From positions 7,798,501-7,862,500 of the forward strand of contig OX442318.1 of NCBI GenBank assembly GCA_949358305.1: a DNA stretch of 64,000 bases, in the 5' to 3' direction. The notes beneath the pieces are model-generated. The model was not told the origin of the DNA, did not search any database, and saw nothing but the letters and a program-made list of their open reading frames with translations. The position numbers and the translations under genes were made by a program. Shown piece by piece: positions 46,444 to 56,600 of this stretch; the stretch's first letter is position 1; each line of letters opens with the position of its first letter. Source of the DNA: Strigamia acuminata (lineage: Eukaryota > Arthropoda > Chilopoda > Geophilomorpha > Linotaeniidae).

Positions 46444-49400
46444 ATGTCAATGTCTGCACCCACGTCACCGAGAGGTGGTGAGCAGCCTCCACCTCCTCAA
46501 CCTCTTCCTCCAAAAAGCTACACCGCTGCCGAACTTCAAGAAATGGAACTTCGCTGGGAGACTCAAGTCGCCAATCTCGAAGTGATGCTCAACAATTCAG
46601 AAGGTGTACTGGAAGAAGAGCAATTGGAACCAATTGTCGCATCCGCCAAGGCAAGGGAGCTGCGCATGATCAACAGACTAAATGATCTGCAGTCACATAT
46701 CAAAAGAAGACAATACCTCGCTTGGATAAGCCGCTCGGAAGTGGTTCAAGACCGAATCGACTTGCTGAAGAGGCGGTATGAAACATCGAAAAGAGCATCG
46801 TCGGCCGTTGGAAATCTCAACACAAGCGTTGGGGGGATCAGCCAGAATACGTTGGCGATTCAATCAACCAAGAAGAAAAATTCAAAGCTGCCCAAACTCG
46901 AGCTGATGAAGTTCACCGGAGAAGTGCTTCATTACAAGCAATACATGAATTCATTCGAGTCAGCGGTGCATTCTAACCCAGATTTGACGGAAATAGAGAA
47001 ATTGCAATACCTTCAAGCAACGTGCACGGGAGAGGCAGCCACGCTTATTTCTTCATTTCCCTTGTTGGACGGCTCGTACGATCTCGCGAGAGAGGAATTG
47101 CATCGTAATTATGGAGCCGAGGATGCGCAGAAAGTAGTTCTTGTCAAATCTATCAAAGACATAAAGCCAGTTCGAGAATTACACCCAGTCAAGCCAGTAA
47201 GATCGATTCTTACCAAAACATCATCCGCGATACGTCTTCTAGAACAACTTCAAGTTCCGGTGCGAACAGCCGGTCTCTTCTTGATACCAGAAATAATACG
47301 GAAGTTCCCGATACCAATGGTTACACGTTACTACCAGATTCATGGAGCGAGGTCAGCAAACGTAATAAAACTACTCGACTTTCTCGCTTCTGAAGTTCAA
47401 ACCGCCGAACAGATGGAGGAAGCTTTGGGGACCGAAAATCTGACGGTGAAGAAAGAAAGAACTGAAAGAGAAAAGGATCATGGGAAGGGATCAATGGCGT
47501 CGTGCGTTGGAACTCAAGCGCAGAAAGGAGCGTACGACTCGAAATCCAAGTCAAGCAGACCGATTACGTGCAATTTCTGCGCGGGAAGTCACATGAATCC
47601 GGAATGCAAGAAAGAAATGTCTGTCGCTGAGAAGTCAGAAATTGTCCGGAAAAATCGCCTTTGTTTCAATTGTCTCCGCCCGGGACACCGTGTGCAAGAC
47701 TGTAAAGTCAAATTTTCATGCAAGACTTGCGGAGGTCGTCATCATTCGACAATCTGTCGGAAATCATCAGAAAAAGCGCCGATTCCAGCGGGGAAGACGC
47801 CGGAAGCCCAAGGTGACACCAACGTTTCTTTGGCCATCTCGTCTACTTTACAGTTGATGATTTTCTCTGCCGACCTCAAAACAAAGTCCGGAGGAGTTCA
47901 TCGTGTCCGAGGGATAATTGACCCAGGGAGCCACCGTTCGTATATTACGAGAAGCTTCGCAGAGCGGTTGAAATTAACGAAGAGCGGTTCGATTCATTCT
48001 ACAACGCAGCGTCTAAACGAAGAGTTGCCCTCGGCCATTGATCACGATGTATTCAACATTTGCTTGCAATCAACACACGATCAAAAGGAGATTCGATTGA
48101 CTGCCTTGTCCGTCGATAATTTGCCATTCGTGACGGGAATCACAAACTCGTCAGTGATTGAAAAGGTGAAAGCGCTAGGATTGGAAATGGCTGAAGATCT
48201 TCCTTCCAAATCGGGTGAAATCGACATCCTCCTCGGAATTGACGTGTGGTGGAAGATTTACATCAATGGCAGAAAACGAATAAATGACTCACTCGGTTTG
48301 ATCAAAACGATTTTCGGTTGGGTGTTATCTGGAGCCGCCGGATCGACTGACGTGTTCACTGAAGAAGCAGAAGCAGTTAATTGCTGTAACGTTTGTGTTG
48401 GCGAACCTGAAGAAGACTTGGAACGATTATGGAGTTTAGAAGCCATCGGGATAAGCTCGGGAGAGAAGAATTCGGATTTTGTTCGTGATCGATTTGAAGA
48501 AACTGCAATTCGTCTACAAGATGGACGTTATCAAGTTTCGTTACCATTCAACGAACACAAGGATGAACTTGACTCCAACTGGGAAATTGCGCTTAATCAA
48601 CTAGCCGCGACTTTGAAAAGAATAGACAACAACGAAGACCACAAGTTACGATATCACAACGCGATGATGCAGTACGTGGAGGATGAGCATGCAGAAGAAG
48701 TTCCGGATGAAGAGAGATTCCTCAAGAAGGGTGTCTACACAATACCACACCACCCGGTAATAAAAGAAGATCGCGAAACAACCAAATTCAGAGTTGTTTT
48801 TAATGCATCATCTTCGAAGAAAGGATTCAGATCGCTTAATGACTGCCTTTATCCAGGGCCAAGTTTGAATCCGGACATCATTCTTGTGGTAATTCGATTT
48901 CGTTTGTACGCCATTCCAGTAATCGCCGATATCAAACAGGCGTTTCTTCAAGTTGCAATCAACCCGTCTCATCGAAATTTCCTTCGCTTTCTTTGGGTTG
49001 CCAAAGAGTATTTCAAGAAGTCGTACTCTTGGAAGAATTTATGGAATTATTTGCGAGTATTTCGAATGACTGTCGTACCGTTTGGAGTGAATTCTTCGCC
49101 GTTTTTACTCTGCGCAGCAATCAGGAAGCAGGGGAAGTCATTCAGCGAGTCCAACCCGAAAGAAGCAGACGTATTAGATAAAGGAATATTTATGGACGAT
49201 CTCACGTCAGGAGAAGACGGAGTGAAAAGAGTCGTGGAACATTGCATGAAACTTCGAGCAATCATGGACGATGGTCAACTTCCACTAGTGAAGTGGGCAA
49301 CTTCAAACGAAACCGTTTTTCAGCAGTTGCAAGAAAATGGTTTTCTGATGAGATCCGAAAAATTCGAAGATTTGGACATCATTAAAATGTTAGGGATCGT

Positions 49401-51699
49401 TTGGAGTGTGAAAGAAGATGTAATGATGGCAAGAATACCGACTTACGAAAACGTGCCCAAATCAAAGAGAGAGATTCTATCGCTCGTCGCATCTGTGTTC
49501 GACCCACTCGGACTTGTCGCTCCAGTCGTCTTGCGTATGAAGTTACTTCTACAGTCCATATGGGGAAGATCTTTGGGCTGGGACGAGAATGTTTCTAATG
49601 AAGAAAGAAGTGAAGTCGACATGTGGTTCAAAGACATCCAGCAATTGAAAAACCTGAAAATCAAAAGATGGTTAGGAACATATTCCAAGGAAAAATTGAC
49701 GCTGGAGATTTTTTGCGACGCAAGCCCGAGGGCATACGGTTGCGCCATTTACGTACGAAACGCGACAGGAGAGTGTCAGCTTCTTCTTACCAAAGGAAGA
49801 ATAGCTCCAGTGAAGAAATTGTCATTGCCTCGCTTGGAGTTAACAGCTGCAGTTGTCGGCGTACGAATGGCTGAATACATAATGAAGGATTTTTTGATAG
49901 AGTACCCGATAGAAGAAGTGAAGTTCTTTTCCGATTCAATGATTACTCTCGCTTGGATTGGTTCATCGAAAAATTGTTGGAAGCCTTACGTGTCAAATAG
50001 GGTGCAGGAAATTAGAATGAAGTCAAAGTTTCACCAGTGGAGGTACGTCCCAACAGCCGAAAATCCAGCGGACATTTTGACGAGACCGCATTTCGCGCAG
50101 GAACTGGTTGAGAATCGACTTTGGTGGTCAGGCACTGACGTTTCAAACTTAACGTCAATTCGGATGAGTGAAGTTCAGCTTCCTGCAGAAGAAACAAAAG
50201 TCATCAATTTGAATGTTGCAACTCAAGAGATTTTTGCGGATGGTTTCTTTCGAAGATTTAGCAGCTTTAAACGACTTAAACGTGTATTTGCATACATTAT
50301 GCGTTGGAAGAAAACTTCTTCGCGCGGGCAGGACCTCTCGGAACTCGAGTTAGGAGAAGCGGAATCGAAAATTCTTCGCATTTCTCAAAAAATGCACTTT
50401 GCGGATGAAGTGGATGCTGTTGAAATGAAGAGAGAAATTAGCAAGAACTCCATCTTAAAAAATTTCAACTTGTTTTTGGATGACGCGCAATTGATACGCT
50501 TAAGAAGTCGCCTTCGGAAGTCACAACTCAGTTTTGATGAAAATTACCCAGTTGTTCTCCATCCAGATAGTTGGGTCACTCGCCTAATTATAAGGGAAAT
50601 TCATCTCACTTTAATGCATGGAGACCTCAGCGAGACGTTGTTCAAGGTACGAGACCGTTTTTGGGTTCTTCGAGGACGACGCACGGTGCAGTCCGTGATT
50701 CGAAATTGTCCGGTGTGCCGAAAAACGAAGTTGACGCAGAACAATCCAATGGTCGGTGACTTGCCTAAAGAGAGAATTACGCCAGCGTTGCCATTTCAGC
50801 ACACTGGAGTGGATCACATGGGTCCAATTTACATCGGAAACGACAAGAAGAAATTGAAAAAGGCATACATTCTCATTTTCTCATGCATGGTGACCCGAAG
50901 TCTACACTTGGAGGTTTCGGACGACCTTTCAGTGAACAAATTTCTTCTGGCCTTTAGAAGATTTGGAGCGATTCGTGGATTCCCTGAAAAGATTTTTTCT
51001 GACAATTCGAGAACGTTCGAGCGAGGGAGCAGAGAAGTCCAGTCGTGGGGGAAGCTCGTCCTTAAGGAGGAATTCAAAACGTTTTTGTCGGAGAAGCATA
51101 TTGTGTGGTCATTCAATCCTCCGTTGTCTCCTTGGACCGGAGGAGTATGGGAAAGGATGGTGCGTGCAGTGAAAGACAAATTGAGAAAGACTCTAATGAA
51201 ATCGACTGTAGATCTCGAAACCTTACAAACTGTTGCTTACGAGATTGCTTCAGTGATAAATTCGCGTCCTTTATCGTACGTACACGAGGATATCGATGGA
51301 GGAAGAATCATTTCCCCGGAAAATTTTCTTTCGGGTGGATTATCAAAGTACGTCATCAACGCGAAGCTAAATGCAATCGACGATAAGATTTTGAAATCAT
51401 TGGACAGGAAAAGAAGATTATTTGTGTCGGAATTCTGGAAAATTTGGCGTGAGAGCTACTTAAAACAATTACGGAACTTTCACGAGTCAAAGGGCAATCG
51501 AAATTTCAAGAATCCAGAAGTGGGACAAGTCGTTTTAATCGAGAAAGTTGGAGGGAACCCATACTTCTGGCCAATGGCTCGTATTGCTGAAGTTATGCCT
51601 GGAAGTGACGGGACAATTCGAGTGGTGAAAGTGGTCTTAGCGAATGGGAAACACTACATACGATCCGTCAAACAGGTGCGAGCTTTGGAGATGGACTAG
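46444..51699 (+). CDS. BEL/Pao Gag-Pol polyprotein
   Basis: This is a single 1,751-codon frame for the retrotransposon's structural and enzymatic proteins. In order: a charged N-terminal region (1-149); a DUF1759-like Gag domain (about 150-300); and three zinc knuckles with Cys/His sets C376-C379-H383-C388, C407-C410-H415-C420 and C426-C429-H434-C438. A DUF1758-type aspartic protease follows, with DPGS at 493-496 and ILLGID at 595-600. Reverse transcriptase spans about 780-970 (D829, FMDD 916-919). RNase H has D1092, E1132, D1164 and D1210. Integrase has the zinc-binding set H1387/H1392/C1422/C1425 and catalytic D1457, D1520 and E1570. A DUF5641-like C-terminus starts near 1690. The length fits the family. 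No stop or frameshift interrupts it, so it may be active. The start follows a T-rich AG and has a second Met two codons later. Unusual points are DPG in place of the usual D(S/T)G and FMDD at the RT active site. Confidence 0.97.
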   Translation: MSMSAPTSPRGGEQPPPPQPLPPKSYTAAELQEMELRWETQVANLEVMLNNSEGVLEEEQLEPIVASAKARELRMINRLNDLQSHIKRRQYLAWISRSEVVQDRIDLLKRRYETSKRASSAVGNLNTSVGGISQNTLAIQSTKKKNSKLPKLELMKFTGEVLHYKQYMNSFESAVHSNPDLTEIEKLQYLQATCTGEAATLISSFPLLDGSYDLAREELHRNYGAEDAQKVVLVKSIKDIKPVRELHPVKPVRSILTKTSSAIRLLEQLQVPVRTAGLFLIPEIIRKFPIPMVTRYYQIHGARSANVIKLLDFLASEVQTAEQMEEALGTENLTVKKERTEREKDHGKGSMASCVGTQAQKGAYDSKSKSSRPITCNFCAGSHMNPECKKEMSVAEKSEIVRKNRLCFNCLRPGHRVQDCKVKFSCKTCGGRHHSTICRKSSEKAPIPAGKTPEAQGDTNVSLAISSTLQLMIFSADLKTKSGGVHRVRGIIDPGSHRSYITRSFAERLKLTKSGSIHSTTQRLNEELPSAIDHDVFNICLQSTHDQKEIRLTALSVDNLPFVTGITNSSVIEKVKALGLEMAEDLPSKSGEIDILLGIDVWWKIYINGRKRINDSLGLIKTIFGWVLSGAAGSTDVFTEEAEAVNCCNVCVGEPEEDLERLWSLEAIGISSGEKNSDFVRDRFEETAIRLQDGRYQVSLPFNEHKDELDSNWEIALNQLAATLKRIDNNEDHKLRYHNAMMQYVEDEHAEEVPDEERFLKKGVYTIPHHPVIKEDRETTKFRVVFNASSSKKGFRSLNDCLYPGPSLNPDIILVVIRFRLYAIPVIADIKQAFLQVAINPSHRNFLRFLWVAKEYFKKSYSWKNLWNYLRVFRMTVVPFGVNSSPFLLCAAIRKQGKSFSESNPKEADVLDKGIFMDDLTSGEDGVKRVVEHCMKLRAIMDDGQLPLVKWATSNETVFQQLQENGFLMRSEKFEDLDIIKMLGIVWSVKEDVMMARIPTYENVPKSKREILSLVASVFDPLGLVAPVVLRMKLLLQSIWGRSLGWDENVSNEERSEVDMWFKDIQQLKNLKIKRWLGTYSKEKLTLEIFCDASPRAYGCAIYVRNATGECQLLLTKGRIAPVKKLSLPRLELTAAVVGVRMAEYIMKDFLIEYPIEEVKFFSDSMITLAWIGSSKNCWKPYVSNRVQEIRMKSKFHQWRYVPTAENPADILTRPHFAQELVENRLWWSGTDVSNLTSIRMSEVQLPAEETKVINLNVATQEIFADGFFRRFSSFKRLKRVFAYIMRWKKTSSRGQDLSELELGEAESKILRISQKMHFADEVDAVEMKREISKNSILKNFNLFLDDAQLIRLRSRLRKSQLSFDENYPVVLHPDSWVTRLIIREIHLTLMHGDLSETLFKVRDRFWVLRGRRTVQSVIRNCPVCRKTKLTQNNPMVGDLPKERITPALPFQHTGVDHMGPIYIGNDKKKLKKAYILIFSCMVTRSLHLEVSDDLSVNKFLLAFRRFGAIRGFPEKIFSDNSRTFERGSREVQSWGKLVLKEEFKTFLSEKHIVWSFNPPLSPWTGGVWERMVRAVKDKLRKTLMKSTVDLETLQTVAYEIASVINSRPLSYVHEDIDGGRIISPENFLSGGLSKYVINAKLNAIDDKILKSLDRKRRLFVSEFWKIWRESYLKQLRNFHESKGNRNFKNPEVGQVVLIEKVGGNPYFWPMARIAEVMPGSDGTIRVVKVVLANGKHYIRSVKQVRALEMD

Positions 51700-51713
51700 A
51701 GGAGGTGGGCGCG
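51698..51713 (+). other. Displaced candidate polypurine tract
   Basis: AGAGGAGGTGGGCGCG overlaps the Gag-Pol stop and is followed by TG at 51714. The 3' LTR, as defined by identity with the 5' LTR, starts only at 51757. The intervening 43 nt (pyrimidine-rich, then GCGGCCGCC) are absent from the 5' LTR. Confidence 0.4.
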
Positions 51714-51756
51714 TGAGTTTTCTTGTGTTCTTTCTTTTTGCGGCCGCCAACTTCGC

Positions 51757-52782
51757 TGTTTCTAGCAGCGATGGATGGTCAGGTCGTTTTGCCTGGTTTT
51801 GTGTTGAATATTTTTATTACACTTCTAATAAATTGTATAAAGTGTTTTTGCCTATTGATTAAGAAGAGAATCTTTGTGTTTCAGTTTCTTTTTAATTAGT
51901 TTCTCTAAATGAGAGTTTATTTTCAACTTGTTTTATTGTTTACAAAAAATGTTTGATTGCAATCTTTGGAATTTGATGTTATCATTACTCTCGACACCAT
52001 TGTTGTAATCTTGTTCCCAGATGTGTTGTTCCTGAAAAGGTTTTTACTGTTAGTTTTTAATATTCCTTATTATAAAATTCACTTTGCAATGTTTAACTGT
52101 TTTTAAATACAATTAGAATGTTTGGTTTTCTTTAAATTCAACTCAAATGGTTTATTTTTTCGTGCTAAGTATTTTTGGAGTGTTGTGATTGGTCAAGACG
52201 TTCGGGGGTCTTTTATCTTAATTTTGGGTTTTCTTGACAATTTGTTTAAGTGTTTTCTCGTGCTACGGGCCTTTGAGAGCGTTTTGATGGGTTCAGTTAA
52301 CCACGAAAAGTTGATTTTGTGCTATTTTTGGGTTTTGAAAGCGTTAGGCTTATTTCAGCAAAAAGTGCTTGCTAGTACGGAATTTTATTTGGCCCAGTCT
52401 TGTTTTTTACACAGTTTTGCCTGTTCATTTTGTAGTTCCTCATTTTTCAACAATGTAACTGTATGTTCCTTTTTGCGCGTGCAATTGTTATGCACGTGTC
52501 TTTGTATTCTTGGCAATCCAGTTGCCACTCTTCAGTTTGTAACTGATTAAAGCAGATGTGTTTGTATTTGCTCGTCTCTTATTTCGTTTCAACAATGGGA
52601 AGAGAGGAGTAGGAGTTTCCATTTTCTCCCAGGTGAGGAGAACAGACACAGCAACCGCCATCTTTTCCACTGCTCTACACGGGAGTACTACAACCTTGCA
52701 CTATACGATCTTCAGAGTTGCTAGGGAGCAACTGCTATCCAACTCCACCGTGGTGACCACATCATAGGTGGCGCTGTGAACA
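51757..52782 (+). repeat. 3' LTR (1,026 bp)
   Basis: Starts TGTTTCTAGC and ends GCTGTGAACA. It matches the 5' LTR with a constant offset of 6,916 bp. The preceding bases AACTTCGC are not purine-rich. Confidence 0.95.
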
Positions 52783-52816
52783 CAAGCCTTAAGTTAACAA
52801 CATTTATTGCCAATAT
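52783..52816. repeat. Right target duplication and remainder of the target repeat
   Basis: CAAG (52783-52786), then CCTTAAGTTAACAACATTTA and TTGCCAA, continuing the repeat interrupted by the insertion. Confidence 0.85.
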
Positions 52817-54856
52817 GACGTATAATTGAATGATTTTAATAAAAAATATATATATATATATTTTTGGCGAAGAAGTGAATTTTTTGTTCCGCACGGCATT
52901 TCCACTGCCGTACCTTAAATTCAGTACTTTAAAGAAAAAACCGCTAGGTGGCGCGCCTGATAATAGACACATTTGGACGTCAGTAGATCCAAAAAGAAGA
53001 AAATAAATTCCAACCCCATCAAAGCCCACAGTCTTTATTTACATTTGATTTACGAGGGCCAAAAAAGCGAGCGGAAACTCTTTCCTTCCATCTCTCCAAA
53101 CTGACCTGTGCACCGCGCAGAAATTGCGTCAACCTTCTCCCGGCTAATTATAAACATTAAAAATTTCATAAAGCCCATTTATCAATGTTAACAGACCTCT
53201 CTGACCACGCTGCCCTCTCACCCCCTGAAAAATTTAAAGAGGCGAATGGATTGTGTGTTGAACCGATGCACAATTTAACTGCACTAGAAGCGATCCTAGA
53301 GCGTAAACTCCTAATTCGTAACCTATTGGGTGCAGTAGAAACGAATATCGGTTGCTTGTAATGGCGTTCTAGGCAGATGGCGTTGCGAGTTTAAATTTCC
53401 TTTTCTGAAAACTGCGTGCCATTTGCAACTCGGGCCTCTGGCACTCATTCCCGCGCTCGATCCGACCACAGGAAATCCAACAACTGCTCGGTGAATATGA
53501 AAAGAAGGCGGCTTTACAACTGCCATTTCCTTTCTCTGCATCCCATAACGAAATCATACACAAAAAATGACTCCACCATTTTTTAAAACGCCAAAAATCC
53601 AACCGAATTCCTCCTGTCGCCTGCGCACATTCCCCGCCGACAAATTCTCCCATTCTGCGCGTGCGCACTAGATAAATAACCGGTTTCCCAGCGTTTGTTA
53701 GCGCAAACAGTTTTGTCGATTAAGCTTTTATGATAGAAATGTCGCAATTACATTTCATTGCACCGAGAAGGAATAAAAAGCCGAAAACGGAGCGTAAACA
53801 TGCAAGTTTACTAGCGCCACAAAACTGGTTGACAAGTGAATTTATTAACGCTTCGCTCCCAGTGGACCACCTTCGTAGCCTCCGATAATTTTTATGTTAC
53901 TCCCAAGCCGCATTCGAAAAGCCATTTCAACTAAACAACATTTTAAACAAAAATAATTTGTTTACTTTTTAATCATTTATCCAACTCGGCCCAAGTTTTG
54001 TCGACGCGTTTTCTCGTTTAATTGTCGTGCGCAAACCCAGCGCGACTAAAAACAGCCTAAACTTTATTTTTAATGAACCCACCGATCATATTTAAACAAG
54101 TATTAACAATAAACGCTCAGCACTCTACTCATACACAAAAGAATCGCGATACTCGGAAAAAAAACATGTTGTTTAGTATAAATTGCTTTCCGAACGCGCC
54201 TGCACTATGCTTTCAACTTTTCTGACCTGGTCCGTACAAATTTGCCTTTCTTCGATCCACAGTCCACTTTCCATCACACTGCGCATGCGCATGAATTTTA
54301 AACTGAATAAAATCCTCCGTTGTTTAAATGAATGTCTAAAATATGCATTTCTACTGGTTTAAAGAAGACAAGGCTTGAAATTCTTCCTTATATCGGTTAT
54401 TCCCGTACCAGTGTACTGCAGGGAAGTGAATTTTAATTTTTTTCCTCCCATCACCGTGTCGCAGGACGTCGCTGGGAATGAATTATGAATGAGAAAGAGC
54501 GAGCCAGTTTAGTGTGATTAACACACGGCAATTTCTTGTAAATTAATAACGAAAACTGTCGCTATCTGCAACGCACCACTTAATCCAGGCTGTAAGCCCC
54601 TAGACACGTTTGCAGCACTCGCCCAACTAACCGTGTATTCCTATCCGAACGACTACATAATTAACATCTCACCATCAAATACCAAAACACAAATTCACCG
54701 CCAAATTAATTGAAACCAATTGAAAGAATAAAACACGTCGCATCCAAAGGCCACGCCAGACCAAAGTGCAACTCACTAATGACATTTGCCCCACTAAATG
54801 GGTGTGTGCGCACTCGCAATTTACTCGTCTGACTTATGACGAGACAAACGCATTAC
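52817..54856. other. Unassigned sequence
   Basis: Contains an AT dinucleotide run at about 52849-52862. Two overlapping minus frames at 53323-53668 have no domain. No gene is supported. Confidence 0.4.
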
Positions 54857-54929
54857 CTTAAATCACGACCGCGGCCATAGCCGCTAAGAGGAGGCGGCAC
54901 CGTCCCAATTTCAGGGTGAACGCCCCGCA
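54857..54929 (-). CDS. Possible second coding exon of a minus-strand gene
   Basis: On the minus strand a 73-nt GC-richer open segment runs from an acceptor-like GATGCCCTGTTAG (last G at 54930) to a donor TTTAAG/GTAATG (GT begins at 54856). Entered in phase 1 it encodes RGVHPEIGTVPPPLSGYGR and a few more residues, matching the phase left by the exon at 55308-55407. The next AG upstream of the exon follows a T-tract at about 54988-55001. I do not recognise the peptide. Compatible phase has a one-in-three chance of occurring by accident, so this remains weak. Confidence 0.18.
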
Positions 54930-55307
54930 CTAACAGGGCATCGGGGACCGACCCCATCGACCCGCACAAAACCAGATTCACCAATAAAAAAAAAAAAACA
55001 CCATTCCCCGATTTACAACAAACGCACCCAATCCAGGGCCCCCATATGTTACCAAAACGGTGAATACCCGTTACCAAAATTTTTACGCCCGACATTTTTC
55101 CACCGATATCTCCATACCAGCAAGCTTTAGAAATTCATTCCCGTTATTTTACTTTTAAATCCATCATTCCGACGTCTCCACGAGTCCCTACTATACATTT
55201 TTCATTGGCTTGTTATAGAATTTAATGTTTTTTCCCCTTAATTACCTCAAAATCACGTTAAAATCACGTTATGTTTGATAGAAATAATTTTTTTATCTTT
55301 CGCTTAC

Positions 55308-55407
55308 CTGAATCCCAGTCCAAGTAACTGACGGAATTTGTTCTGGTCCTCACACACGCCCATCCTAGCACCAGGATGAGTGGTAACCACCAAATCATAT
55401 TGGCCAT
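55308..55407 (-). CDS. Possible first coding exon with a signal peptide
   Basis: On the minus strand, ATG at 55407 in the context GGGCCCATGGCC opens 33 codons. They begin with a short polar start and a hydrophobic core, MIWWLPLILVLGWAC, followed by a polar, Arg- and Ser-containing stretch. The frame runs exactly into an excellent donor, GATTCAG/GTAAGC (GT starts at 55307), leaving phase 1, which is usual for secreted and extracellular-domain genes. An upstream donor (GTGAGT, 55665-55660) and an acceptor (TTTCTTTGTCAG ending at 55434) would define a 232-bp leader intron. A competing ATG at 55429 in another frame is also open through the donor (it reads MVATDWAHGQYDLVV...). That frame has a good start context too, so the reading frame is uncertain. 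The protein is not identified. Confidence 0.35.
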
Positions 55408-55433
55408 GGGCCCAGTCCGTAGCCACCATTGTG
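55408..55433 (-). other. Untranslated part of the putative exon
   Basis: These 26 nt lie between the acceptor-like CAG and the signal-peptide ATG. They include the alternative ATG at 55427-55429. Confidence 0.25.
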
Positions 55434-55665
55434 CTGACAAAGAAATCAGCTTCTTGCGAGTAACCAACAAACCGTACACGATTCACCGCACGACTTCACC
55501 TTGCCAAATGTTCCTCGCTGCATCTTCATTATCCATCGCCACACATTGCGAGCAAATTTCACTAAAATCGCTCCACTTCTATCGCAACTATCTACTAATT
55601 TCGTCTCGTGAAAAAGGATTTTTTTCTCTTAAAAAATAAATATAGCTGCTTGCGCGTCCACTCAC

Positions 55666-55830
55666 CGACACTTCACCGCACCGTCAGCTCTCGCAACGCC
55701 GAGCAGCCTAACTGATGCGGGGGTGCAACCGAATGCTCCAACCGATCACGCCAAGCATGATGGGATAGGCGTGGGTGAAGGGGAAAGGCGAGACGAGCTA
55801 GTCGAACTTCAATCATTCAATACTGTTCCA
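55666..55830 (-). promoter_or_regulatory. Putative 5' non-coding exon and promoter region
   Basis: On the minus strand the sequence AAGTGTCG/GTGAGT marks a strong donor (exon end at 55666). Upstream, 55670-55800 is GC- and CpG-richer than the flanks. This would be the leader exon and promoter of the gene proposed at 55308-55407. No TATA box was seen and the transcription start cannot be placed. Confidence 0.25.
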
Positions 55831-56001
55831 AATTTCAAAAAATCGACTACAAAAATCGCTAAATTTTAATCGATTTTAATTTTTAATTTTTTTTTTAATT
55901 TTTAATTTTTATTTAAATTTTAAAAAAAAAATCAATTCTATCAATTCCATCGATTTTCTCGCCATTTTTCTTTCTTCTATCTTTTTTATTACGAATATTG
56001 A
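55831..56001. repeat. A/T simple sequence with AATTTTTAATTTTT repeats
   Basis: Low-complexity TTTTTAATT units and their complement at about 55860-55940. Confidence 0.5.
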
Positions 56002-56223
56002 TTGTTTTGGGGTTTGTTTTCGCTAATGCCCGTTCTCAAGGGTTCATCAGTGTCTAGTGGAACCCCAGCTCATGAATACGATTGGTTGCACGAAGCAAAG
56101 AGATGCATTTCCGCAAGGAGCACTGGACGAGGTTCTTGGCAAATGCACAACTCGAGCAGAAGAGATTCGCTCTTAACCCCTTTGAAACCTGCTAACTCCC
56201 ACGAGGAACTTAACCACCGATAG
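56002..56223 (+). other. Unidentified open frame, possible exon
   Basis: The plus-strand frame has ATG at 56026 and gives 65 residues to the stop at 56221-56223. Its composition is that of a hydrophilic protein (EYDWLHEAKRCISARSTGRG is one internal stretch), less biased than other frames nearby. A pyrimidine-rich stretch and AG sites precede it. No domain is recognised and no clear donor follows. It may be a terminal exon or a chance frame. Confidence 0.22.
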
Positions 56224-56600
56224 AACAGATGCTCGACAAAGAGCAAACTTATAATAAAAGTAAACGTTGATTTGCTGCTATCGCCGTCTTTTTAAGCGCA
56301 ACGTTTACAAGCTGCCAATTTATACACGAAACCATCGAGGAATTCAGCATACACTCTATTTCAAATCTCTCATTTTTACACCAAATTACCAATCGCTAAG
56401 TCTTCGGGCATGCGCACTAGCAAAATTGCGCATATGCAGCACATGTTGAGCGCAATTTTTATTTTTGTTCCCATTTTTGTCACCATATGGCACTCTGCCT
56501 AATTCTAATAAAAGTCTTAGTCAGCCGAAGCGGCGCTAACCGGAAGCGCAATTTCTTCAAAATGAGGCAAAAAACGAAGAAAAAAAATATGTCGGCGTTT
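56224..56600. other. Unassigned sequence
   Basis: No supported feature. Confidence 0.4.

Larger units (their letters stand above)
44841..52782 (+). mobile_element. Complete BEL/Pao LTR retrotransposon (7,942 bp)
   Basis: This full-length element comprises a 5' LTR, primer-binding site, leader, one Gag-Pol frame, a short 3' non-coding segment and a 3' LTR, bounded by TG...CA and a CAAG duplication. The order protease, RT, RNase H, integrase and the DUF1759/DUF1758/DUF5641-type modules place it in BEL/Pao. The LTRs agree in every stretch compared, and their internal frames recur at a constant offset of 6,916 bp. The coding frame is unbroken, so the insertion is young. No envelope-like frame lies between the Gag-Pol stop and the 3' LTR. 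It inserted into a short genomic repeat. Confidence 0.97.

Noticed and set aside
51700-51756. Envelope or other third gene after Gag-Pol
   Set aside because: Only 57 bp separate the Gag-Pol stop from the 3' LTR.
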